Assembly (NCBI RefSeq): GCF_000720185.1
Contig: NZ_JOIY01000003.1
Coordinates: 1 to 64,000 of the forward strand
Source of the DNA: Streptomyces sp. NRRL S-340
GTDB taxonomy: Bacteria > Actinomycetota > Actinomycetes > Streptomycetales > Streptomycetaceae
Direction of reading: 5' to 3'
Length of the DNA stretch: 64,000 nt
Under the pieces are notes generated by a model. It was not told the DNA's origin, did not search any database, and saw only the letters and a program-made list of their open reading frames with translations. Positions 1 to 7,650 of this stretch are shown one piece after another. Every line of letters starts with the position of its first letter. Within the stretch, counting starts at the first letter, position 1. A program made the translations under genes and the position numbers.

Positions 1-242
1 GCGAGGTTCTCCTTGCGCACGGGTGCGTATCCGCTGTCGCACAGGGCGAGGAAGCCGGTCGTGGAGATGACGGTGGTCTCCTCGACCTCGTCCCAGCCGT
101 CCTCGGCTCCGGGATCGGTTCCGGCGTAGAGGGTGACGACGGGGTTCTCCAGGGTGCTGCCGGCGTCGATGTGCAGCCAGTCCTTGCCCGCTGTCAGGAG
201 TCCGTGGCCGTGCGGCTGGGGGCCGCCGGTGTCGGGGTCCAT
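1..242 (-). CDS. hypothetical protein, N-terminal part (runs off window)
   Basis: The first 80 codons of a minus-strand gene whose 3' end lies outside the window. The frame starts with ATG at 242 or, one codon earlier, GTG at 245, and stays open to base 1 with strongly GC-biased third positions. The protein begins MDPDTGGPQPHGHGLL and continues acidic with a VEETTVISTTGF stretch; there is no signal peptide or membrane segment. I do not recognise the family and no neighbour hints at a role. Start choice is uncertain. Confidence 0.5.
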   Translation of the reverse strand, partial: MDPDTGGPQPHGHGLLTAGKDWLHIDAGSTLENPVVTLYAGTDPGAEDGWDEVEETTVISTTGFLALCDSGYAPVRKENL

Positions 243-476
243 CACGGTCAGGTCGTGACGTCGGCCCAGCCGCGGCGATCCCAGCCGTCAATGCGGCCCC
301 AAGGTGGTGCCGGAGCAGCTGGAACGCACGAGCGCTTGCGCCGAACGGGTGACATCTCGCTCTGTGGATGCACGTTCGGGTGCCTGAGGTGATCCTCGAT
401 GGTGCGCTTGCCGGCCTGGGCTTCCCGACCGAGGCCCCGGCGCTGGTGGGCGCGCTGGACCGGAAAGGAGCTGCTC

Positions 477-719
477 ATGACGAGTCGCATCGCACGCAAC
501 CTCGCCGCCGGGCTCACGGCGACGATGTTGGTCACGGGCGCAGGTGCCGTAGCGACAGGTACCGCATCCGCGGCGCCGTCGACCACGACGCCACGCCACG
601 CCGCGCTGACCGTCGACAAGAAGTGCCACACGGTCAAGGGCCACTACCGGACGGTCACCGCTCACGGCAAGACCAAGCGGGTCTGGGTCAAGCCCCACCA
701 GGTCTGCACCAAGAAGTAG
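477..719 (+). CDS. small secreted basic protein
   Basis: An 80-residue exported protein. The ATG at 477 follows an excellent ribosome site (GGAAAGGAG, 462-470). Residues 1-33 form a Sec signal peptide: basic MTSRIAR, a hydrophobic core, then a small-residue ASAA cleavage region. The mature part is only about 47 residues, rich in Lys, His and Thr, with two cysteines (VDKKCH and VCTKK) that could form one disulfide. A perfect 12-bp stem follows the stop, so it is probably monocistronic. Similar tiny KxCHxVKG-type exported proteins occur in streptomycetes without known function. Upstream in-frame starts were rejected because they lack an RBS. Confidence 0.75.
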   Translation: MTSRIARNLAAGLTATMLVTGAGAVATGTASAAPSTTTPRHAALTVDKKCHTVKGHYRTVTAHGKTKRVWVKPHQVCTKK

Positions 720-743
720 CCGCTCGAGTTGCTGCCGGAGGCA

Positions 744-771
744 CGCCCGCCGACCCAGCGGTCGGCGGGCG
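744..771 (+). terminator. hairpin terminator after small secreted gene
   Basis: Perfect inverted repeat CGCCCGCCGACC (744-755) / GGTCGGCGGGCG (760-771) with a 4-base loop, 24 bases after the stop at 719. There is no U-tract, as is usual in streptomycetes. Confidence 0.7.
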
Positions 772-982
772 GACGCCACTGCACCGCGCCCCCCTCCTGC
801 CCCACCGCCTGGACGCATACCTGATCGGGGTGGGCGAATCGCCGGCGCAAACGTACCGGCGCCCCAGGGGGCGGCCGACTCGCCCCAGACCTGCGCTGCC
901 CGGACACGTGGGAGGAGTTGGGCGCGTGTGCCGCGGGGTCCGCGTGCCCGCGACCGCCCCTTGGCGACCGGACGACCGGCCA

Positions 983-1110
983 GTTGTATTGGCCCGCAGG
1001 GTTGTTCACACGGTTGATCGGTGGCTGGCCTCCGAATGCGGTGTGGCAGCGGTGGTGGTTGCAGGTGGGCAGGAAGTCTGCCAGGGCGTCGGTGCGTTCG
1101 GTGTTGCTGG
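983..1110 (-). pseudogene. IS481-family transposase, C-terminal fragment
   Basis: About 42 codons on the minus strand reading NTERTDALADFLPTCNHHRC and continuing HTAFGGQPPINRVNN-PAGQYN. This is the conserved end of IS481-type DDE integrases (NxHRxHTALGGxPPxxRVNN). The catalytic domain and N-terminal HTH are absent and the flanks are unrelated, so it is a relic. No terminal repeats were recognised. Confidence 0.7.
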
Positions 1111-1282
1111 AGGGGGACTCGCTTGCGGAGGAGCGCGAAGCCAGCGAGGCCGAACATCTGACGTTTGAGCACCTTGATCCGGCACTCAACGTGTCCGCTT
1201 CACGGAGAGTGAGCCAGAGACTCACTTCGGGAGGCACCAAAGAATCGAACGGTCCGCGACCTACGGTCCACAGGACAACTGC

Positions 1283-1462
1283 TCAGTCCCACCATTCGTT
1301 GCCAGTGTGCCAGCGCCGCGCCCGCTCCTCGAAGCCCCATGCCTGGTCGCCAGGCACCAAGGTGGCGCCGACGTAGGCGATCATCCACACCTCGCCGCGA
1401 CGGAGGCCGCTGGTCAGCAGGAGCCAAATCGATTGCCCGTGGAGGCCGGCGTGAAGATGGAA
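1283..1462 (-). pseudogene. C-terminal fragment of unrecognised protein
   Basis: The minus strand holds about 58 codons ending ...RRGEVWMIAYVGATLVPG then DQAWGFEERARRWHTG-NEWWD and a stop. The composition (Trp, Glu, mixed hydrophobics) looks like real protein, unlike the Arg/Pro-rich frames around it. Upstream of about 1462 the frame becomes low-complexity, so only the 3' end of a gene seems to survive. Family unknown. Confidence 0.4.
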
Positions 1463-1887
1463 CGCATCGTCGGCAAGGCCGCCGGCTGACGACCCGCGCC
1501 GCGCGCCCCGCCCCACCGGCCCTCCGGGCGGCCCGTGCGCGGCGGGGCCGTTCGGCGCACTCGGTGCGGCCCGGCCGGGGGGCGGCGTGGCGGCCGGAGC
1601 CCGCGAAGGCGGTGGCCGCGCCCGTCCCGGGGCCCGGGCGAAAGGCCAGCACAGAGGCTTCGGGCCGGCCCGGCCCGCTTCCGTGGCAGCGATCGCCCCG
1701 CCCCGCGCGCCTGCGCCGCTGGGGCCGGTCCGCGGACCTTTGCCCCCCATGGCCCGCTCACCGTCCGGGTCATTTCGCCGGCAACGTGACAACCCGTAGG
1801 AAATCGCCAGTTGACCTGCCGCACGACTTCGGCCGACTGCCGCTCGGCGAGTGGCGGCGCGGAGCCCGGCGAAGGCAGGCTGTGCCC
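1463..1887. other. non-coding stretch upstream of the LLM oxidoreductase
   Basis: Very GC-rich. Open frames here are Arg/Ala/Pro-rich on both strands and look like composition artefacts. I see no convincing gene. The promoter of the oxidoreductase gene must lie in its 3' part, but no clear -10/-35 pair stands out. Confidence 0.4.
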
Positions 1888-2835
1888 ATGGTGACGATCT
1901 CCATACAGGCGAACCTGACAGATGCGAAGTCTTGGACCGCCCTCGCCCAGCGGTGCGAGGCGGCGGGCTTCGACGCACTGCTCGCTCCTGACCACCCGGG
2001 TACGGTGGCGTCCCCGTTCGTCGCCCTCGCGGCGGCGGCATCCGTCACAGAACGCATCGGGCTCGGGTCCTACGTGTCCCACGCCGGCATCCGGGAGCCC
2101 CTGCTGCTCGCCAGCGACGTCGCGGCCCTCGACGTCCTGTCGGACGGGCGGTCCCGTCTGGCCCTGGGAGCCGGCCACACCCCGGCCGAGTGGGACATGC
2201 TTGGGTCGAGCCGCCCGGACGTGGCCGGGCGCGTGCAGCGCTTCACGGCGGTGGCGGAGGCGTGCCGTGCGCTGCTGGCGGGTGACGAGGTGACCGTCGA
2301 CGGCCCGTACGTGTACGCACGGGCAGCGCGGTTGGACTCTCCCCGGCCCGTGCAGTCCCGGGTGCCGTTCACCTTCGGGGGCGGCAACTCCGCGCTGCTG
2401 CGGTGGGCCGGCCGGCACGCCGACGTCGTCGCCCTGAGCGGCCTCGGCCGGACGCTCGCGGACGGACACAGCCACGAGACGCGCTGGCGGGGTGAGGACA
2501 TCGACTGGCAGGTGGAGCTGATCGAGCAGGGCGCCGTCGACCGGAAGGCCTCGCCACCTCGCGAGGCACTCGTCCAGGCGGTGGAGATCACCGACGACGC
2601 ACAGGCAGCCGCGCACCACCTCGCCGAGCGGTTCGGCAGCACCGAACGCGAGGTCCTGTCCTCGCCGTACGTCTGGGTCGGTACCGAGGACGAGATCCTG
2701 GCGGCGATGGCGGACCACGAGCGACGCTGGGGCATCACCCGGTACGTTGTGCGCGAGCCCGATCTGGACGCCGCCGAGAGCCTGGTCACTCGTCTCCACG
2801 GCGGAGGCGGGACGGTTCAGCAGGCCGCGCACTGA
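1888..2835 (+). CDS. LLM-class F420-dependent oxidoreductase
   Basis: A 315-residue luciferase-like (TIM-barrel) enzyme of the actinobacterial F420 branch. Visible hallmarks are the N-terminal beta strand and helix with GFDALLAPDHPG (about 29-40), VTERIGLGSYVSHAGIREPL (about 53-72) and SDVAALDVLSDGRSRLALGAGHTPAEWDMLG, the classic 'LDxLSxGRxxLGxGxG...E' block. The 'FGGGNSALLRWAGRHAD' phosphate-binding segment lies around 165-180. ATG 1888 is the first start consistent with the family; longer upstream frames are low-complexity. Substrate cannot be inferred. It stands alone, flanked by transposase scraps. Confidence 0.85.
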   Translation: MVTISIQANLTDAKSWTALAQRCEAAGFDALLAPDHPGTVASPFVALAAAASVTERIGLGSYVSHAGIREPLLLASDVAALDVLSDGRSRLALGAGHTPAEWDMLGSSRPDVAGRVQRFTAVAEACRALLAGDEVTVDGPYVYARAARLDSPRPVQSRVPFTFGGGNSALLRWAGRHADVVALSGLGRTLADGHSHETRWRGEDIDWQVELIEQGAVDRKASPPREALVQAVEITDDAQAAAHHLAERFGSTEREVLSSPYVWVGTEDEILAAMADHERRWGITRYVVREPDLDAAESLVTRLHGGGGTVQQAAH

Positions 2836-3149
2836 TCACCCTGAGAACGGGCCTCCTTCAGCACGTCCGGACGAACCTCCCGCCGGACGATCGCCGTACC
2901 GGCCCTCGTCCGCAGGTCCGGGCGAAAACCAGTGGCAGCGCACCGGGCCGGGCCGGTGGGAGCACAGCGGGCTCCGCTCCGTGGTGCGAGCGCGGGCGCA
3001 CGGACCCGGTCGCACCGGCAGGCCGGCCCGGGGACCGATCGCGTCCGCCGGTGCCGACCGGCGCCGGACAGCGGATCTGCGTTGACCGAGCAGCCCAGCT
3101 TTCGGTGCCTTCGGTGACGCAGTCCTGCGGGACTACCGGCGTGAGTAGC
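2836..3149. other. intergenic stretch, nothing recognised
   Basis: No supported gene on either strand. The frames are Arg/Pro/Gly-rich. Confidence 0.4.
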
Positions 3150-3310
3150 GCCTTCGTGGCAGTTGTCGACCTCCACGAACAGCAGCGGCACCCCGGACCC
3201 GGGTGCGGTGAGCACGATGTCCGGGATCGCGCCGCCCTTACCCGGCGCGGTCCACGTCCCGGTTGGTGGCAGCGGCACCTCGGTTGCGTAGGAGGCGATG
3301 GTGCCCAGCC
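3150..3310 (-). pseudogene. replication-relaxation family protein fragment
   Basis: The minus strand reads LGTIASYATEVPLPPTGTWT then APGKGGAIPDIVLTAPGSG and VPLLFVEVDNCHEGA. This is the conserved (P)D...E-VD core of actinobacterial replication-relaxation proteins, which often come with conjugative elements. Only about 50 codons remain. The frame decays after HEGA, and at 3310 it abuts an IS256 fragment. Confidence 0.6.
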
Positions 3311-3468
3311 CGCCCGGCCTCGTCCCGCTCGCCCACCAACTCAGCTACGTACTGGTTGACCTCGGCCTCCAGAGCCGCGGCGAGCATCCGACGGGCGCCC
3401 TCACGGACGATGTCGTCCATCAGGGAGCCGCTCTGAGTGGTGCCGTCCTCGGTGACTACGCTCAGCAC
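3310..3468 (-). pseudogene. IS256-family (mutator) transposase, N-terminal fragment
   Basis: Starting with ATG at 3468, the minus strand encodes MLSVVTEDGTTQSGSLMDDI followed by VREGARRMLAAALEAEVNQY and VAELVGERDEAGR, the well-conserved beginning of IS256-type transposases. After about 53 codons it runs directly into the replication-relaxation fragment. The DDE domain is gone. Confidence 0.75.
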
Positions 3469-3599
3469 GGGCGTGCCTTCCCGACCCGCGCTGCAACGCG
3501 GGCCTACTCGATGACCAGAAGTCGATCACTCGGGAAGGTACGCCCTCCGCGTTCCGCGAGGCACCCCTCCCGAGTTCGATCCACAGGTCTTGAGCATTG

Positions 3600-3894
3600 C
3601 TCCCAACGTGGCATATTCCGCCCCATACCAGTAGTCAACCTGATGAAGCATTGGAATCATCCAGTACCCGCGGGGCCCGACACAGCTGGCCTTCAGGTCA
3701 CCCGCCTGTCCACCCGGCATCCCAGCCCGTCCCACACACAGAACCATCCCAGCAGGTCAGCAAGTGGGGCGTCCCTTGAAGCCCTCAGTCTCACGCCATT
3801 CCTGGCATCCGACATCGACTCCCCGGCAGTCTCGGTGGTGCAAGCCAGGCGGCACGGTCCGCCCCACCCTCAATTGCCAAAGGGGAAAATGATC
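3600..3894 (+). repeat. duplicated leader, copy 1
   Basis: This segment is closely similar to 5992-6272. Both contain the block CCATACCAGTAGTCAA, then TGATGAAGCATTGGAAT, CACACACAGAACC, GCAGGTCAGC and AGTCTCGGTGGTGCAAGCC, ending in a CCAAAGGGG ribosome site. On the minus strand it keeps a relic of the 5' end of the HTH regulator gene (ATGCCACGTTGG), which breaks off near 3600. It is therefore the upstream half of a duplicated regulator/secreted-protein module. Confidence 0.85.
3652..3663. promoter_or_regulatory. candidate operator TGGA-N4-TCCA (copy 1)
   Basis: TGGAATCATCCA, an inverted repeat inside the most conserved part of the duplicated leader. The second copy at 6038-6049 differs only in the central bases. 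Plausibly bound by one of the adjacent HTH regulators. Confidence 0.4.
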
Positions 3895-4263
3895 ATGCGA
3901 ATGCGTAAGTATCTGGCTGCGCTGACGGCAACCGCAGCGCTGGTCGGAGGGGGCACTCTGGTCGGCGTCGCGGGGGCTACCCCGGCCGCTGCGAGCAACA
4001 CCTGCAACCTGTACGCCAAGGAGTCCACCATCGGGGTCGGCAACGCCGGATCCTCTGTCGAGCGGGCCCAGTGCGAGGTCAACTACGACATGCGATACCA
4101 CTCCGGTTACCAGGCCATCGCCGAGGACGGCAAGTTCGGCTCCAAGACCAGGGCTGCGGCGCAAGCCTTCCAGGCCTGCGTGGGCCTCACCACCGACGGC
4201 ATCGTCGGCCCGAACACCTGGTCTTGGCTGGACGCCTACTACATGGAGGGTTCCAGCTGCTGA
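3895..4263 (+). CDS. secreted peptidoglycan-binding-domain protein
   Basis: A 122-residue exported protein. The signal peptide spans residues 1-33 (MRMRKYLAALTATAALVGGG..., cleavage after PAAA). The mature protein is a single PG_binding_1-type domain: YQAIAEDGKFGSKTRAAAQ at 72-90 and TDGIVGPNTWSWL at 100-112. Four cysteines (37, 60, 95, 122) suggest two disulfides. ATG 3895 was preferred to ATG 3889: it aligns with the start of the paralogous gene at 6273 and lies 8 bases from AAAGGGGA (3879-3886), whereas 3889 would be only 2 bases away. It probably acts in the cell wall. It is convergent with the regulator operon ending at 4430. Confidence 0.85.
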   Translation: MRMRKYLAALTATAALVGGGTLVGVAGATPAAASNTCNLYAKESTIGVGNAGSSVERAQCEVNYDMRYHSGYQAIAEDGKFGSKTRAAAQAFQACVGLTTDGIVGPNTWSWLDAYYMEGSSC

Positions 4264-4281
4264 TCGCGACCCACGATTCCT

Positions 4282-4316
4282 GAAGCCGCCAGGGGCATAC
4301 CGCCCTTGGCGGCTTC
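4282..4316 (+). terminator. hairpin terminator
   Basis: GAAGCCGCCAGGGGC (4282-4296) pairs with GCCCTTGGCGGCTTC (4302-4316) with one G-T pair, 18 bases after the stop of the peptidoglycan-binding gene. It may also serve the opposing operon. Confidence 0.75.
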
Positions 4317-4429
4317 GGGTACTGCGGGGTGTTGCAATGGCAGGGGGCGAAAAGGGTCGAGATTGACCTCCCCGCCTGCGGGCGGGACCGCCTTGCGGAG
4401 CCGGCAGGCCCTGGCGACGTTTCGACCTC

Positions 4430-5290
4430 TCACCGCAGGAAGCATTCGTTGTGTCCGCCGGCCGGTTTGTAGCACGCCTGAAGTCCGGTGAGGTCACTGC
4501 CGTCCGTCATGGGAGTGATGAGGGGGCCCTCCGCGTCGTACTTGTCGGAGACTTCGGCTTGCTGGGGTGCTCTGCCGGGGACGGACACGATGAGTGTGTC
4601 TCCGACATGCGCGCTCCCCACCACTGCCCACGCCGCACGGCACTGCGTGCTGTATACGACTTCCAGGCGCACTCCGGGAGAGATCTGTTGACCGCGTAGT
4701 ATTTTTTCCTGGCTGGGCATGGCGCAGCCCATCGCTGTTGGCTGGTGCCCCGCACACGTCCGGGCGTGGCATCCGGGAGCAGCCGGTGCCGAGGACGCCG
4801 ACTGCGGGGGCTTCTCTGCGGTTGTACGAAGCAGCGCTGCCACACCTATCGCGGCCGTGATCCCGACCATGCACGCAGCGGCGAAGGCGCGCCGGTGCCG
4901 CTGGATGCCCCCTCTGCGCGCCGGACCAGGAGTGGCATGGTCAGGAGATGTTCTGGGATCGCTCGGTCGGTTGCCGTGTGAGGATGTCGCGGCTCTCTCG
5001 GCAGTGGGGGGCACTGTCCTGTGGGCGCGTCCGCTCCACTCCAGGTCGGCCAGTTCCCACAGTGCCAGCAGACGCCCCGGGGGTTCTTGCGCCATCGTGC
5101 ACAGCGCTTCGACGGCTTGTCGCGGGGCAAGCTGCTTGCCGTTGAGGTAGCGCTCCCAGGAGGACTTGCTGTACTTGGTTCGCTCGGCCAGGGTGGCCAT
5201 GCTCAGGCCCGTCCGGGTCCTGAGCACACGCAGTTCCTTTGCCAGCCGTACGCAGACGGGCTTGGCACTGGGCGGTGCGGTGTCCGTCAT
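4430..5290 (-). CDS. membrane-anchored XRE-type regulator with DUF2690 domain
   Basis: A 286-residue protein. A helix-turn-helix domain occupies about 15-70 (LAKELRVLRTRTGLSMATLA, then SKSSWERYLNGKQLAPRQAVE). A Pro/Thr-rich linker, one transmembrane helix (about 135-154) and an extracytoplasmic DUF2690 domain follow (about 173-286; C-x-G-H-Q-P-T-A-M-G-C-A and YSTQCRAAWAVV). DUF2690 domains usually carry paired cysteines, seen here as CHARTCAGH...GCA...QCRAAW. The ATG overlaps the stop of the upstream regulator (ATGA), so the two are translationally coupled. A cytoplasmic DNA-binding head on an outside domain suggests it links an envelope signal to transcription. Its targets, probably the neighbouring secreted genes, are inferred. 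Confidence 0.8.
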   Translation of the reverse strand: MTDTAPPSAKPVCVRLAKELRVLRTRTGLSMATLAERTKYSKSSWERYLNGKQLAPRQAVEALCTMAQEPPGRLLALWELADLEWSGRAHRTVPPTAERAATSSHGNRPSDPRTSPDHATPGPARRGGIQRHRRAFAAACMVGITAAIGVAALLRTTAEKPPQSASSAPAAPGCHARTCAGHQPTAMGCAMPSQEKILRGQQISPGVRLEVVYSTQCRAAWAVVGSAHVGDTLIVSVPGRAPQQAEVSDKYDAEGPLITPMTDGSDLTGLQACYKPAGGHNECFLR

Positions 5291-6000
5291 TTGCGCAGTG
5301 CCTGCCAGGTGTGCGGGCCCACTTGTCCGTCGGGAAGCAGGCCGGCATTGTCCTGCAGGCGCTTGACCGCGCGGATCGTGTTCGGCCCGTAGACACCGTC
5401 CACGACGCCTGGGTCGAACCCGTGGTGCCGCAGGAGGCATTGGGCCTCGACGACATCCCAGTCCGGTCCGGAGAGCAGCGCGGTGCTGGTGGTGCTGTAG
5501 CCCGCGTAGAGCAGTCCGTTGTGGCGTTTGACCACACAGGTGTACGTCTTGCCCGCCTTGTAGGCGAAGGCTGTGTGAGCCGGGGAGGACGGATGCCCGT
5601 GCTCCCACGGCGCGGCGACCAGGACCCCGGCGACCAGCCCGCCGAGAACAACGGCCAGCAGGATGCCGATCGACGCCCTGCGCCGCGCGCCCCGCGCCCG
5701 AGGTGGTTCTGTCGTTTCCGAATGGCTGGGTTTCTGCCGCCATGCCTCCTCAGCCACTTCGTGGAGAGCCAGAAGCCGTGTCGGGTCGACACCTCCGACC
5801 CGCGCCAGCGCTTCCACCGCCTGCCGCGGCGGAAGCGCCTTCCCGTTGAGGTAGCGCTCCCAGGAGGCGCGGCTGTGACCCGTCTTGGTCTGCAACGACG
5901 ACAGACTCAGCCCGGTGTGGTCCTTCAGCCTGCGCAGTTGAACGACCAGGCTCCGCACCCGCTCGTCAAGAGATTCGGGTAATTCGCGCCAACGTGGCAT
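5287..6000 (-). CDS. membrane-anchored XRE-type regulator with peptidoglycan-binding domain
   Basis: A 237-residue paralogue of the downstream gene in its N-terminal half; both share SWERYLNGKxLxPRQAVEAL. The HTH spans about 12-70, the single transmembrane helix about 110-130 (IGILLAVVLGGLVAGVLVAA), and the outside PG_binding_1 domain about 180-237 (VEAQCLLRHHGFDPGVVDGV then YGPNTIRAVKRLQ). ATG 6000 was chosen over TTG 6024 and ATG 6012 because GGGGTGG lies just upstream and the remaining residues match the family start. It is divergent from the secreted protein at 6273 across the duplicated leader. Likely a one-component wall-sensing regulator. Confidence 0.8.
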   Translation of the reverse strand: MPRWRELPESLDERVRSLVVQLRRLKDHTGLSLSSLQTKTGHSRASWERYLNGKALPPRQAVEALARVGGVDPTRLLALHEVAEEAWRQKPSHSETTEPPRARGARRRASIGILLAVVLGGLVAGVLVAAPWEHGHPSSPAHTAFAYKAGKTYTCVVKRHNGLLYAGYSTTSTALLSGPDWDVVEAQCLLRHHGFDPGVVDGVYGPNTIRAVKRLQDNAGLLPDGQVGPHTWQALRK

Positions 6001-6272
6001 GTTCCACCCCATACCAGTAGTCAAGCTGATGAAGCATTGGAATTATCCAGTGCAGGCGGACTCCAATACAGGCTCCCGTCAGGTCAGCCGCATCCCATCG
6101 CGTCTCACACACAGAACCGTCATAGCAGGTCAGCCAGCGGGACGTCCCATGAAGCCCTCAGTTCCGCGCCACCGCTGGCAGCCGGCATCGGCTCCCCTGC
6201 AGTCTCGGTGGTGCAAGCCGGGCGGCGCGGCCCACCCCGCGCCGCCCTCAACCGCCAAAGGGGAGATCGATC
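6001..6272 (+). repeat. duplicated leader, copy 2 (divergent promoter region)
   Basis: The counterpart of 3600-3894. It separates the HTH operon (minus) from the secreted gene at 6273 (plus), so it holds both promoters. Conservation extends through the ribosome site (CCAAAGGGGAGA) and the signal-peptide codons and stops where the mature proteins begin. Confidence 0.8.
6038..6049. promoter_or_regulatory. candidate operator TGGA-N4-TCCA (copy 2)
   Basis: TGGAATTATCCA, the same position and arms as the site at 3652-3663. Confidence 0.4.
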
Positions 6273-6578
6273 ATGGGAATGCGTAAGAGCCTGGCTGCGC
6301 TGACGGCAACCGCAGCGCTGGTCGGAGGCGGGGCTGCTGTGGCCCCCGCCGCGAGTGCAGCTTCTGGCGGCACCGCTCCCGCCTGCATCCAGCGAACCGT
6401 GTACGCCCACCCCGAGGGTTACACACAGGTGTACCTCTACAACACGTGCGGCAAGACCATGCACGTCAACATCGTGGTGAAGTACGGCCCTGACATGGGG
6501 TGCAAGGCGATCACGAACAAGCACCAGCTCTACTACGTGATCAACTGGGGGACGTACCAGAAGACCGTCGTCTGCTGA
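6273..6578 (+). CDS. small secreted protein, tendamistat-like cysteine pattern
   Basis: A 101-residue exported protein. The signal peptide (about 1-30) is nearly identical to that of the gene at 3895 up to residue 20, but the mature part is unrelated to it. It has four cysteines (38, 59, 77, 101). The Cys59-Cys77 spacing (18) equals that of the second and third cysteines of the alpha-amylase inhibitor tendamistat, and the fourth lies at the very C-terminus, as in that family. Alternating strands (KTMHVNIVVKYG, HQLYYVINWG) fit a small beta-sandwich. The inhibitory Trp-Arg-Tyr triplet is absent (YAHPEGY there), so amylase inhibition is doubtful. The start is set by AAAGGGGA upstream. Confidence 0.7.
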   Translation: MGMRKSLAALTATAALVGGGAAVAPAASAASGGTAPACIQRTVYAHPEGYTQVYLYNTCGKTMHVNIVVKYGPDMGCKAITNKHQLYYVINWGTYQKTVVC

Positions 6579-6771
6579 TCGAACCCCGATGCCCACCACC
6601 GGCTGACCTGCACACGGACCGCGTCCCCCCTCGTACAACGAAAGCGGCACGTGGTCCTTCGGCGTAGCACCCCCCCCTTGACGCTGCAGCTACCCCGTGA
6701 CTTGGCGCCAAAGAGGTGTCCGCGGGAGCGCTCTGGCGGCGCTCCGCCGACGGCAGGCCTCCGGCAAAAGG

Positions 6772-7056
6772 TCAGCAGGGGGCCGCGAGTTCCTCGATCT
6801 GGTCGGCCAGCCGCTGGTCGGGATGGTGGAACTCGCCGCAGACCTCCTCGACTCTGAGACGCTCTACAGGTCCCCGCAGAGTGGCAGCCTGCGGGGCGCG
6901 CGGCCGGTTCGGCCGGGTGCGGTGGTGGGCGTGGACGACGATGTCGAAGTCCAGGTCGAGAGCCTGGCGCATCCAGTGGTCGGCATCGCGGAGTTCACAG
7001 CGGCGCAGCGGGGGGCGAGCGGATCTTCGCTGCCGACGGCGGAGCGGCACCACCAC
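6772..7056 (-). CDS. hypothetical protein downstream of nuclease-like gene
   Basis: A 94-codon minus-strand frame 23 bases after the nuclease-like gene. The middle reads like true protein (ADHWMRQALDLDFDIVVHAH and LRVEEVCGEFHHPDQRLADQ), while the first 15 residues are Arg-rich, so the start is uncertain. No family recognised. It may be the second gene of the nuclease operon or the 3' relic of a larger gene. Confidence 0.35.
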   Translation of the reverse strand: MVVPLRRRQRRSARPPLRRCELRDADHWMRQALDLDFDIVVHAHHRTRPNRPRAPQAATLRGPVERLRVEEVCGEFHHPDQRLADQIEELAAPC

Positions 7057-7079
7057 AGCGGCTCTTTGCTCGACGACCG

Positions 7080-7613
7080 CTATGCGGCAGCCAGTGTGGC
7101 TTCAGGTCCGAAGACGTCGTCGAATGGGTGTGCTTGCTCTGTGCGGATGAGGTGGAAGGCCCCGCTGTGGTGGCGGAGGGCGTGGGCGGTGTAGTGGACC
7201 ACTTCGGCCGGGGTGAGCACTTTGAGGTCGCCGAAGACGTAGTACAGCGGAGTGGGGGCGTGGATCGCGGTGAAGAGGAGACCGGCGTTCACCGTGTCGG
7301 TGCTGACCGCGTAGCGGTGGGAGTCGGTGCTGGGCATCCGGTCCTTGGCATCGATGGTGACGAGGTCGGCGCCCCGGGCCGCGATCAGGTCAGGGAACTG
7401 CCGCAGGGCGGAGCGGGTTCGGCGCAGGGCTTCCTGTACGGCGGGTGGGAAGGTGCCCTGCCCGCAGGGGTGGACGGTCCAGCCGCGTGCCCGTAAAGCG
7501 GCTGACACCCGCCGTTCGTGCGCCTCGCCCACTGCCTGGCGGTCCTGCCACTGCCTCACTGCGGCCCCCTCGGCTACGTTCCACAAGTCATCGGCGTGGT
7601 ACCAAGTGTTCAC
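7080..7613 (-). CDS. PD-(D/E)XK nuclease-like protein
   Basis: A 177-residue protein whose motif order fits the PD-(D/E)XK nuclease fold. Glu30 lies in the first helix ([19 protein letters not shown]), followed by [20 protein letters not shown] with Pro74-Asp75 and Asp88-Ala-Lys90. Conserved-looking [15 protein letters not shown] follows. The GTG at 7613 was taken as start because upstream codons overlap the divergent gene's promoter. The pairing with a zinc-ribbon protein and a nearby helicase suggests a nucleic-acid-handling or defence setting, but this is inference. No exact family is named. Confidence 0.6.
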   Translation of the reverse strand: MNTWYHADDLWNVAEGAAVRQWQDRQAVGEAHERRVSAALRARGWTVHPCGQGTFPPAVQEALRRTRSALRQFPDLIAARGADLVTIDAKDRMPSTDSHRYAVSTDTVNAGLLFTAIHAPTPLYYVFGDLKVLTPAEVVHYTAHALRHHSGAFHLIRTEQAHPFDDVFGPEATLAAA

Positions 7614-7650
7614 TGTTCGTACTACCCATCCGATGACTATGATGCCCCTC

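Noticed and set aside
4430..5743. A longer version of the DUF2690 regulator starting upstream
   Set aside because: The extra residues lie over the coding region of the upstream regulator. The ATGA overlap marks the true start.
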